DNA from: Ulva prolifera | Lineage: Eukaryota; Chlorophyta; Ulvophyceae; Ulvales; Ulvaceae | Assembly: GCA_023078555.1 (NCBI GenBank) | Contig: CM041197.1 | Location: 3,755,994 to 3,819,993 of the forward strand | Length of the DNA: 64,000 bases | Direction of reading: 5' to 3' | Shown here: piece after piece, positions 37,305 through 47,377 of the stretch | How positions within the stretch are numbered: position 1 is the first letter of the stretch | Layout: every line of letters begins with the position of its first letter | Made by a program: the position numbers and the translations under genes | The notes under the pieces: model-generated | What the model was told of the DNA's origin: nothing | The model's database searches: none | Seen by the model: the letters and a program-made list of their open reading frames with translations, nothing else

Positions 37305-37553
37305 TCAGAGCAATGCTCTCAAGTCCGATGCACGCGAGCATGGCGTACGGGGCAAAACGCTGAACGTGTACGACCGATTCGCATACGCTACGTTCGCACA
37401 TTGTAGATGTGCAAATGTTGCGAGGTTAAGTAAGTGTCCTGTCAAGGCTGCTACATCTCCCATGTCCTCTAAAGCATCTTGAACTGCTGGTATGGAGGAG
37501 CGGCATGTTTCTGAATTCTGCTGATTTGCTGTCGTGTTCAGGGTCTGGTCCAC
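37305..37553 (-). CDS. Small divergent ORF upstream of the kinase-like gene (copy A)
   Basis: An 82-codon frame starts 13 bp from the ATG of the nuclease/kinase-like gene and reads the opposite way. It contains TALTGHLL-type and SYTFSVLPRTP segments. The homologous frame beside copy B (58586-58840) stays open over 84 codons with two 3-bp, frame-keeping indels, and copy C has it unchanged. No domain is recognised. Nearly all substitutions between A and B change the amino acid, so selection for the protein is not shown. Confidence 0.35.
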   Translation of the reverse strand: MDQTLNTTANQQNSETCRSSIPAVQDALEDMGDVAALTGHLLNLATFAHLQCANVAYANRSYTFSVLPRTPCSRASDLRALL

Positions 37554-37565
37554 ACTGAATATTTT

Positions 37566-40022
37566 ATGGAGTCAGCAACCTCTGTTGCAGAAGTCAGAAA
37601 TGCAGGAGACCAGCCACTGCCACCATCCAATGACAGTGCCTTGGATAAGCTCTTATCTGTCAACAGTAAGGCGCTTCGGCAGAATTTGCTCGAACTTTAC
37701 GGGAAAGATGAAGCTGCTTTCAAGGCTGTGTTTGAACAAGCTAGCAAGTTGACCGGATCCGATTGGGATGGAAACGTCGCGAGCGCTTTGGGTGCGCCTG
37801 CTCCTGAACGTTTGAAGCACTGCTCCAGTTCAGACATATCCTCACAAAAGGAGATGGTTTATACGAGATGCATTGTATGCAGAAAAGCTATCCCAGTCGA
37901 CCCTGCGAGGTGTGCCGCTCTGCGATCTTGTCTCTGGGCTATTTCCGGCCTTGCATGTAAATCGACTGCGAACTAGCGCATGAAATATCTACGGCACTTG
38001 TTGTGGCTATTCTGGCGTTGTGCAGGAACGGATACACGCGCGCTGCTGAAAGATGAGGATCCTCCCGAACCTGACATGTTGGAAGGCCTGTACAAGCTGC
38101 AGGAAGGCAGGAATAGTGGCTTGTTGTTGCCGGTAACTGGACCACTGCAGACCTGGTTCGACGGTGCAGAGCCAGTACCAATACAGCTCCAAGAAGAAGA
38201 TAAAGCAATGTTCAGGACAGGAACGCTTGATGATGCAATTCTGAGCTTATGTGCTGGGCAAGCTGCCTTCGGAATGTTTCTTGACGATCTGGCAGGATAA
38301 AGCGCGTGGATTGGTGTGCTCGATCTTCGAGATGCGTGGGGATTGTCACTGCCTGTTGTCTACTCAGTGCTGCAGGTCTCAGGGAAGTTGCCGATGTGCA
38401 GTGACGTACTGTGGCATCCCCACATCTTCACTGACCCCATAGATAAGACGTCATTGCTCCATGTTGCGCGCCTGACACTGAAGGACATGTACAGGCATGT
38501 GGGACAATCTCATATCAAATCCAATGTGGCAACTGCTGCTGCAAGATCAGAGAGACCACAAACCATGGAGCCGTGCTCGCGACAAGTCAGATGCATCTGT
38601 GACCAGTAGTCGAGATCGGCCTGACATGGTGCTTCTGTTCTCTTCGGTCCTCCTCTTCAAGGGCGAGGAGCAGGAAAGGCCAGAGATGCAGAACGTTGCA
38701 GAGGATGAGCTACTGAGCAAGATGCAGCAGCGGTGGGCCAAGTTGAGATATGGGAACAAGGTGGGTATGATTGCGGGGACAAATGCGTGTGCGTGGGGCT
38801 TGCATAATCTGGCCAGGTGCCACCCTGTTCTTTGCTGATGGTCCCTGGTGCCCTGTTTCAGGTGAAATACATCCTCGCCTACACTGCGTGCGGCCCTCGA
38901 GTGCAATTCTGGGCAGTGCTGCGGCCCACTGTGGAGAATGGCTTCAAGCTTTCCACCCTCCGCTTAGGACAACAGATGAACATGTCTGACCCACGCCAAC
39001 GCATGATCATCATCCGACAAGCTTTGCTCAGCGCTGCAATATTGTACCGCTTGAGCAGGTGTCTTCCACCGACACAGCCACCGTTATTACTAACAGCAGG
39101 CGCCTTGCCGCACCGCTCCAAGGTGGAGGTCAAAGTGGGTGGAGCAAGGACTGTGGTGCGGAAGCACATCAGCCACGAGAGCCAGCAGCAGCTGCAATGT
39201 CCAGAAAGGCTGACAAAGCTGATGGCTCTGTACACTGAGCTGCGGAGTCGGCCGAGCATATACATCATCCATCCCGTCAGCATCAAGCATTTGAACCACG
39301 GCTGGCCGGCGTACATTGATTTCACTCCGTTGGGTGTGCCCATCCATCTTTGGCTGCTTCGATGATTGCACAAATCGAGCAGTGGGAAGTTGCGCATATG
39401 TCGTCAATGCCAATGGTCATATGATGTGTTGGAGGTTCTGGACTCATATTGGTAATAAGTTTTCAGCTTTGTTGATTGCTAGCACGGCGCTTGTGCATGT
39501 GACATGCCAGCTGCAATGCATAGAAACTGCATGATTGATCGAAAGCATTGTGCAGGAACTCCAGTCATGATGATCATGGGTTGTCAGGATGAGTCGCTTG
39601 AGCTCACTTGGCACGGAATCATTTTGCATGTTTTGAAGGGCATTTGCCACTTGCACACATTGAAGTACATCCACTGTGACTTGCGATGGGACAATGTTGT
39701 GATTTGTGATCAAGACCACAATGGTGAAGGCATACAGCAGCATGCACGAATCATCGATCTAGAGCATGCTGTTCCGCTCAACTCGGAAGTGAATGAGGAG
39801 GATGAGCACATCAAAGCCTGGGGAGAGGCGAACGATGCCCTATTTGGCGGCATGAAGGTGACCGTGCAAGTCGACCTGTACTGCATCGGCAACATGATTC
39901 TGTGGCTGCTGGATCGCAGAATGGGCAATGCAAGCTGGCGTGGTTTTGGGCTCAGACTGGTTGCAGGTGAATATGCGTCTGCACAGGCTGCAGCCGACGT
40001 GTGGCAGGAAGAGTCCTCATAG
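37566..40022 (+). CDS. Nuclease/protein-kinase CR (Crinkler-type)-like gene, copy A
   Basis: The first exon starts at ATG 37566 (MESATSVAEV) and has a Cys-rich end (CIVCRKAIPVDPARC). Next come about 38027-38300, 38303-38520 and 38497-38760. The last holds RPDMVLLFSSVLLFKGEE, like the PD-(D/E)XK-type 'RPDFxLxxxxxLxFKGEE' motif of CR effectors. A clean GT-AG intron (38761-38861) joins GNK to VKYILAYTACGPRVQFW. Then come KVEVKVGGARTVVRKHI (to 39365) and a kinase part (39537-40022). This has HCDLRWDNVVICD (HRD loop, Cys for Arg), RIIDLEHAV (DFG position reads DLE) and VDLYCIGNMILWLL. A TAA at 38298, GAA in copy B, breaks the obvious frame, and the N-lobe region is unclear. In known CR/Crinkler proteins such nuclease-kinase combinations act in host nuclei or in conflict; a role here is inference. 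Copy A may be a pseudogene. Confidence 0.55.
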
Positions 40023-40185
40023 CTGCTGTAACTTCATCATATTTTTTCAACACCCTTTCAGTGCTAATTTGCTGGCGTGTACGTCCATGTGCTTGCATAT
40101 GTTGCGTGTGATAGTGTGGACCTCCTTTACATTGACACATCTGTGGTCGGGGATAGGCCGGTGTGCACAATTCATGTCTGCAAGA

Positions 40186-40338
40186 GTATGTATGTAGTTA
40201 CAAAGGACAGAGGCCGGGGAGCGAGCCGTTGCCAGGAATACACCCGCAAATCCACTCACGCGGTCATGGCACTAGGCCGGGTATGAGCACGTACCACAGC
40301 TCGGCCGGTGATGCCAGCCAAAGATTGAAGCCCCGCAC
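40186..40338 (+). repeat. Dispersed repeat Y, copy 2
   Basis: Copy of the 34365-34517 sequence with several substitutions (for example GGGGAGCGAG for GGGCAGCGAG). It begins at the point where copies A and B of the nuclease/kinase-like unit stop resembling each other (after GCAAGAGTATG), so it marks that unit's right edge. Confidence 0.8.
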
Positions 40339-41007
40339 TGTCATGATCTTACAAACGCTTTGAACCAGGATGGTTCCAAGGCAGCTAGGCATGTGGGTGG
40401 CCTAGACAACGCAAGCTTATGGGCTCAAGTAATAGGGAGTAAGCTGAACTAACTGTCACCATGCGAATTGATGCAGTCTTAAGTGCTAATACAATGCCCT
40501 AAAGTACCTATGAGAACGCCAGTCTTGCTTGATCTTGACTTGGCACTGCTTGACTTGAACTCGAATCTTGTATCTTGATCTCTTTATTAGTTTGAATGCA
40601 CCATCTTACACTCCCTTTCAACACTGCTCTGCACTGACGCCTTTGCTTCCCCTTACATGCTCATAACACGGAGCACTGCCTATTCTTCACTGTTACCTCG
40701 GCATGTCACAACATATGCCATTCATCCCGATCTAGTAATTTAATTTCGTTCTCAGCCCCAATCGGCCGAGCTTCCTCAAGGATGAGAAGGCTTATGAGCA
40801 CTACAACTACACCAAGCAGTGCAGAGACAAGTGTGCATCAGAGCTGATGTCACGGCTGAGCGCACTGTCGCGCATGCATGCATGTGCAGATGTATGCACG
40901 CAGCGTGAGTGCATTTGCGCGCAGCTGCGCTGGCTCGAGCAATGCTAGCAACGAGCATCGCTCAGCTACATAGCTAGGCCACGACATTCATGTCATGATC
41001 TTACAAA
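40339..41007. mobile_element. 635-bp insertion with 17-bp direct repeats
   Basis: TGTCATGATCTTACAAA occurs at 40339-40355 and again at 40991-41007, bracketing 40356-40990. A perfect 17-bp repeat at this spacing is far beyond chance and fits the target-site duplication of a LINE/SINE-like retroposon. The insert has no long frame. No poly-A tail or tRNA promoter boxes are evident. Confidence 0.6.
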
Positions 41008-42603
41008 GGCGCCGATGGGGCCAGCGTGCGCTAGCTCGTGAGCTGCGCCACCGCGTGATCGGACGGTGGCCACATCGACATGCCTGCGGCGTGCAAGAGC
41101 TTCTCTAACACGTCCGTCACAATCGTGCATCGGGCCTCACGTTCTAAGTGTATTGGAAAGTGGCGCACTTCCTGACCTGGCACTTGCCGCGTTGTACGCA
41201 GGAAAGCGTGATTTTCAGATATGCTTTCGAAAACAAATGGGCCTGCAGGTGACCGCATTTTTCTTGCCCAGTCCGCGTTCTAGGACATAAGCAAGGTCTC
41301 CAGCTTGCAATTTCCTCCCCCTCCTAGGCTTGCGGATGGCCAGAAGGTGGGCTTGCCTGTCAGCATTACGTTGCTGTGAACGGAGGATGCGATCGTATAC
41401 GCGCGCAGCCACACGCTTTGCGCGGGCGTCGCGCTCACGCACATAATTGTCCCCGGGCATGGCAGAAATCTCGACGGCTGCCATGCGGGGGCGCGCATCG
41501 CGCGCGCCCACCGGTGGCGGCGTGCCAATATCAACTCATTCGGCGCATGACCGGTCACTGTATGCCGGCATTGCATGTATTCCATGCGTGTCTGTGGAAG
41601 CAGCGCGGGCCAGTCATGGATGGCACCGGCAACTTTTGCCGCCAACATGGTCTTCATTGTGCGCACGAGTCGCTCGACGGCGCCGTTGGACTGGGGATGG
41701 TACGCAGAGGTCTGGACGTGGTCAATGCCAAACCGTTCTAGTTGGTGCCGGAAGGCCCCGGCAAACTCTGTCCCGTTATCCGTGGTCACTCATTCCGGGA
41801 TGTCGTAGCGCATGAACCAGAAGTCATGCACGGCACGAGCCACTGTGTCGGCACTCTTGTCTCGCAGCGGTGCGAATTCCGCTGCCTTTGTGAAATAATC
41901 CACCATCAGGCACACATACCCTTGGCCGGTCTGTGCAGTGGACAAGGTGGCTTTGGTGCGCCCTGCCTTAAGCTTGCCACACAGTGGCCGCTTTCACCTC
42001 CCGAAGGGGAAACGGGCCAGCCAGGTCAATGTGCACATGGCAGAACGGCTTGCCCATGCGGGGAAGCTGCACATGTGCCACATGTTGCAATTCCAACCGC
42101 TTGACTTGGCAAGCATGGCACTATTCAACATAAGCTGCTACATCCAGCTTGATGCCTTGCCAGTGGTAGTGCTGATGTAGCACGGCCAGTGTTTGGCTTA
42201 CGCCGGCATATCCCATGAGATCATGATACGCTCGAATTAGTCCCTAGCGGTACTCCACTGGGGGCACCGCTTGCCACAAACGGTCGCCCGTGCGCAATTG
42301 CGTATGCTCGAGCAGCCATTCCGGGCGAGTCGGATGCAATCGCAAGGTGGCAACCTTCTTACAGACTTTGCGTTTCAGCGCTTTGGGCATGTCGGGGTGG
42401 AACACTGCTTCCGCCGCAGCACGCGCGTGCTGCGACGCTGCTTCCCGGTCGCGGTCACCGCTTGATGCATGGAAGTTCAAGGACTCGACCACGGCACGCT
42501 CCTGACGCTCAACATACACACGTACCAAATCCGCTAAATCTGGGTGGTGCGGATCTCCACGCCGCGCAAACAAGATCGGGTCGCTGCGGCGGAGTTCGTC
42601 GAC

Positions 42604-43143
42604 GTTGGAATACGCCTCATCGCATTGATGGCAGTGCCACGCTCCATCAGGTACCACAGACCGTCGGGGGTGCATACAGTGCAGGTGGTATGGCCGGTTG
42701 CAGGTATCACATAACACCTCATAACACCTGTTATAAACGAGAACCTATTATGTGTGCATTAGGAGGTTAGTAGTGCCTATACCTGGAGAGCCGCCACGTC
42801 GTACGAAAGGTCACTACACAGATCAGGGAGTACACTGCACTGGATGCAAGACAGTGCAGGAACCTATGGAAGATGTAAGAGAAAGGTTACTTCAGACTTG
42901 GACGCATACAACTATATGCAACCATTCGTGCATGTCTACCGTGGCCCAATGACAATGGCCCGGGGCGAGCCGCTCACGGAGCGCCCCATGTATGCTCATG
43001 CATACTATCCTAACATAACACGGGTTGGGGCCTTGGCCACCATACCCATGCGCAGACTTGCGCGTCATGCATTGCATGTGTACCTAGACACTGATTTATG
43101 ACAACACCATGTGAGCGTAACCCTCTGCAGCACCGCAAATGGT
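42604..43143 (-). pseudogene. PHD finger inside the Gypsy pol, split by an insertion
   Basis: The first half, CTICGAAEGYAHMV, ends at about 43109. The second half, LCDTCNRPYHLHC...WHCHQC, starts at about 42718. Removing 42719-43102 and one 6-bp duplication brings them together in frame as a C4HC3 PHD finger. PHD fingers read histone H3 tails, so in a retroelement this could guide integration to particular chromatin (inference). In most Ty3/Gypsy elements with such a reader it is a chromodomain at the integrase C-terminus, so this position, between RNase H and integrase, is unusual. Confidence 0.8.
42713..43108. mobile_element. 384-bp short-TIR insertion (MITE-like) in the PHD finger
   Basis: Insert 42719-43102 is flanked by AACACC on both sides (42713-42718 and 43103-43108). 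Its ends are weakly inverted: TCATAACACC at the left, and TCATAAATCA on the opposite strand at the right after one extra base. A second alignment, GTTATAAACGAG with GTCATAAATCAG, matches 9 of 12. There is no long frame. The uninterrupted PHD reading across the excised site is the best proof that this is an insertion. Confidence 0.7.
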
Positions 43144-44454
43144 GCAGGGTTGCTTGTTCTTTGCTTGTGTGTCGCCCGATGACCACAGCTCTTGCAGGCT
43201 ATGCATGCACCATGACTGGGGATCGAACACATCATGGCCCTCGTCTTCAATATCAAGAACGCGGCCCTCGGTAGCAAAGGCCAGGTGACCAGCAACTGCG
43301 GTCACACTGCCCGCTTCCATGTGGGAGTAGTGTCTCGACAGGTGGTCGGCCACAACATTCTGATCTCCCGGCCGGTACTCAACTTCATAGTCGAATTCCT
43401 GTAGGCGCATCGCCCATCGCTCTAGCTTAGAATTTCCGAAGCGAGCCGTGGACAACCATTTCAAGGCCGCATGGTCAGTGCAAACACGAAATTTGTAGCC
43501 GTGTAAATACGGTCTGAAGTTTCTGGTGTCCCATACAAGGGCCAGGCACTCTCCTTCCGTGGGAGCATAATGGCTCTCAGCTTGGTTCAGACATCTGCTA
43601 GAGTACGCTATGACATACTCTTTCTCTGCAGAGTCCGGATCTGCAAGATCCTCTGGCCGGATCTGGCTCAAAACCGCACCAACAGCTAGTTTGGACCAGT
43701 CTGTGGTGAGAATGAACGGTCGTTCTGGGTCTGGCATGCGTAAGCACGCCGGAGACACGAGATCTGCTTTTAGCTTCGCAAAGGCGCGCTGGCATTCCTC
43801 AGACCAGATGAATTGCACGTTCTTTTTCAGCAGCGCCCTCAAAGGTGCTGACTTGTCCGCATACGCTTGTATGTGCTCGTGGAAATATCCAGTGGCACCC
43901 AAGAAGCTGCGAACGTCCGCAACATTTCGAGGCACCGGAAGCTTGTTCACCGCAGCCACTTCGTTAGGATCGGGCGCAATGCCGGCCTCACTGACAATAG
44001 AGCCCAGTACTCTGCACTCTGCAGCTGCCCAGACGCATTTGGCATATTTAACCTTCAGACCTGACTTACGCAGGCGCTCAAAAACCCTGCCAAGAATGCT
44101 GAGGTGCTCTTGCCATGTCTTGGAAAAGATTGTAATGTCGTCTATGTAGACTGACACGCCTTTGATATCTTTTAGCACATGTGCCATGAGACGCTGGAAG
44201 GCAGCAGGCGAGTTGGAAAGGCCTATAGGAGCCTCGTTCAGACATACACTTCCCCATCGGGGCCCGTAAAGGCCGTTTTGTGGTGAACCTGTTCGACCAC
44301 TGGAAGGGCCCAGAATCTCCAGGTCAAATCCAGAGCTGTGAAGTATTTACAGCCGGACATGGATTGAAGCAGGTCACGAATATGCGGGAGGGCATGGTAG
44401 TCGCGCTTCGACACAGCATTCAACCTGCGGAAGTCTACGCACATACGCAGCTCA

Positions 44455-47377
44455 CACTACCAGCACTGAGTTGTCCTTACCCCGGCCTTATTGCGTCATT
44501 ATACTGTCCTTATATAGGGCGTAGGGACAATATAAGGCGAGGATAAGGCCCGAATGAGGATTGGGGGCAGCCGCCTGTCCTTACTTAATGACATCATAAG
44601 GACACTATAAGACACGAAGGATTCTTCCTTACAGTAAGGACATCCTAACCTAATACGTTCCCGAACGACAGGACACCGTTAGGACGAACGGCGGGACACC
44701 ATAGGGACTGTATTCTTTTGAGTAGGAGATATCTAGGACTGTGTAGTGACATGTGTAGTGACGGTGTATTGCTCTTGCTCTTGCTCACGGGGTGTATGGT
44801 GCATCACATACATGCCATGCTCGCATTATGTATTCACTGGTTGATTGGCTGGAGGGCTGGCAGTGGCCAGCAGGCTGCACAGGGCAAGCATGTCATGCCC
44901 TTCAGCATGACCACACATGGCTATGCTGAAGTACATGACAAGCACTCTTCCCCTCTGTAGCACTGATCACTGCACCGCTGCTGCTCATAGAAGCAAGCTG
45001 TAACCTCGTTGTTCTGTATTCAGCCCACTCTGGTTATACTTGTGGCTGATGTTACAGGAACGTCGGTGCAGTGCAATTCAGAACATCTCATCTGATCATG
45101 CTAAGTCATATCCACACAGTGTCAGCGCCAGATCTGCACCCATCCACATCAGTGACGCACATTAGATGCAAACATCTGATGCAGTTGAAAGAGAACCATT
45201 CCATTCACAGAAGTTTGACTACCTCAGGCAGCTGCGATGAAGTGAGTCTTTGCATCGCACAGCACCAATCCACACTACAACATCAACAATACATGGCTAC
45301 CCTGCTTCACAGCTTGGCCGTATGTACCTAGGTAGCTTCCGATACTTGTGAAACTTAGTGTGCGACCATGGTGGGTACGCTGCAACTGGTTGCTTGGTGT
45401 AATGAGTCTGCTCGTGCCTGGAGCGAGTGGGACACCATGGAAGCTACAGTGGAAGCTACAAATCCGACGGAAAGTCAAATTGAGTGCTTCATCTCGCCAT
45501 GAATGTAGGCCGGCGTAGGCCGCAGACGTGCGTGATTACTGTTTCTGTGCTCTCACTAGTCACGGCAACACTGTTCAAATTGAGTGGCTGCCCTCGCTGA
45601 AACGGAAAAGAAACTTACATGTCACGAGGGAACTTTGATCGTTCTTCATGACCAGACCGATGTGATGTGTTGAGCGTGGACAAATGTGCATATGTGCATC
45701 ACCGTCGGGCGGACGTCTGTGCGCTGGCACATACGCCAATCAGCCGTACTAATGTTCTGCAAGATGATGTCATACCTTGATATACATACGAAGTTGCACA
45801 CTGTGGCTGTGGCATCGATGCAGCGTCTTTTTGGCTGCTGCTAACAATCGCGCCACGAACCGACTCGCGATTCAACGACCACAATCGCTCTACTTAAGTA
45901 AGTATGTACTGCTAGCCGGCTACATATGAGATGAAGCAAATCGCCAAGATACATGAGAAACCTTTCTGTGATCGCAGCCATTCGTGCCACCTCGTTGTGC
46001 GCAGCCATCCCAGATAAATTCGCATGCAGGCGCTACACCTGAATCCTTCCATACATATTATGGACGTAAGACTTATTGTGTTTCGCATTCGTGCCGTTTA
46101 TGTCATTTCCAGCGCCGTTCGAACTGATAGTTCATGCATCCGTGCGTGGATGCAGGAGCACTGAGCCACACCCGGAGTGCCTGTGCACCGCCAAAGCCCG
46201 CATCACTGACTTGCGGAGCAGCGTTCACTATTATCTGACACACGTGATGCAACATGTCTGTGCCTGGGGCGTAAGCTGTAGGTCTAGCAGTCTAGCGCCT
46301 TGCAGCCTAGGAGAAACGGCAGCACAATGGGCAGGCAAAGCAAGCGTCCGATCACGTTTCGCACAGTGTAGTACACGTCGACATCGATGCTTGTGTGATC
46401 TGTCCATGCTCTATGAACGAGGCTGTTGGAGTCCGAATGTGTGATCTGCTGCGCATTCGACGTCGGTCCGGCTGTATCGCATCAGCACAGGCGCAATTTG
46501 TTGATTGCAAGCTATCCGCCGGAACAAACTAGGAAGGTGATGAATTCGTATGATCCCATATCACCCTTTTTTCGACGCCGTGCTGCTAGCACTGGATTGT
46601 CACGCAAGTATTACCGCTCACAGGCATCACCCACCCCAGACCTATTGTCGCGGCTCCACACCATGAATGTGGATGCCGGAAAGTCGTAAAGTGACCTTCG
46701 GTTCGTGGACGACCACATCTGACTCCTGACATGCCTCGTGTACCCCCATTGCAGTCCGTACATTGGCATCACAAGATAACAGCACTGTAGTCACAACACA
46801 CAATGATCATTATGATTCGCAATTTATGTATGTATGTCCAAGAAACACGGTTCCCTGCCAAACGGCCGCGTGTAGATTAATGGGACCGGCTAGCCAAGAT
46901 GAAAGACGCAGTCACAGAGTCCGAGTAGCTGTGATTTATCTACATCAACGAAAGCATTTCGTAAGTGGGCTTGAGAAGCTTGAAATTAAATGTGCCCGTG
47001 GCACATGTCATGCTCTCTCGTTTTGAACAGCAAAATGTGACAGCATTCATAAGAACCTTGCACAAATATGGTTGGGGTACCCTCTCCTCAACATCACTCA
47101 CTCCAATACATATAATATCAGCCTAATGTTCATCTCTGCTGCCTATTCAGGGCTTGTCATTACCGTATCCTTACACACCAGCTCCTCCTGACCAAAGCCA
47201 AGCCCAAGACAATCCTTACAATAGGGACACAGTCAGGTGTCCTTATGACCGTTGTGCCGGCCTGGCCCCCCTCATAAGGACAGTGTTAATCACAAGGTGG
47301 CTGTAAGGACAACATAGTGCTGCCTCACCGTAATGCTCGCATATGGAATGAATAAGGTCAACTCAGTGCTGGTAGTG
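44455..47377. mobile_element. CACTA DNA transposon, non-autonomous, 2923 bp
   Basis: Both ends carry a 25-bp terminal inverted repeat beginning CACTACCAGCACTGAGTTG (44455-44479 and the complement of 47353-47377), with one mismatch. Flanking 3-mers are TCA and TCG, close to the 3-bp duplication typical of CACTA elements. The subterminal motif TGTCCTTA or its complement occurs at 44472, 44505, 44576, 44597 and 44635 on the left and at 47238, 47275 and 47304 on the right, as expected for transposase-binding repeats. It interrupts a Gypsy RT between KPDD and LRMCVDFRRLN. No Tnp2-like protein is visible inside, so it would need a transposase in trans. Confidence 0.9.
44660..47150. other. Interior of the CACTA element: no recognised gene
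   Basis: Only frames of 60-125 codons (for example 46076-46444 and 46763-47026, plus) without recognised motifs. The content could be captured host DNA or decayed transposon sequence. Confidence 0.45.

Larger units (their letters stand above)
33583..38050 (+). repeat. Long direct duplication, copy 1
   Basis: This 4.47 kb segment is almost identical to 59561-64000. Most differences I saw are single-base indels in short runs, plus a poly-C insertion in this copy only (34713-34745). Homology begins at CAGCAAATCTTG after the N and continues to the window end in the other copy, so the real length is greater. Contents: a short dispersed repeat, weak open frames at 34862-35362 (minus) and 36298-36840 (plus), a divergent small ORF, and exon 1 of the nuclease/kinase-like gene. 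It is either a very recent duplication or a redundant assembly of one locus. Confidence 0.9.
41031..44451 (-). pseudogene. Ty3/Gypsy pol: RT (C-terminal part), RNase H, PHD finger, integrase
   Basis: In order on the minus strand: MCVDFRRLNAVSKRDYHALP (RT, 44444-44238); after a frame change, YIDDITIFS (RT active site, about 44148) and RNase H (TTDWSKLAVGAVLS, TEGECLALVW, CTDHAALKWL); a PHD finger split by a 384-bp insertion; an HHCC zinc region interrupted by TAG codons (about 42.24 and 42.12 kb); integrase core with DLAGPF, TTDNGTEFAG and NGAVERLVR (41.56-42.03 kb); and a GPY/F-like AGPFVFES near 41.24 kb. Stops and frameshifts show that it is dead. The upstream RT part is displaced to 47378-47500 by a CACTA element. 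LTRs were not found. Confidence 0.88.
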
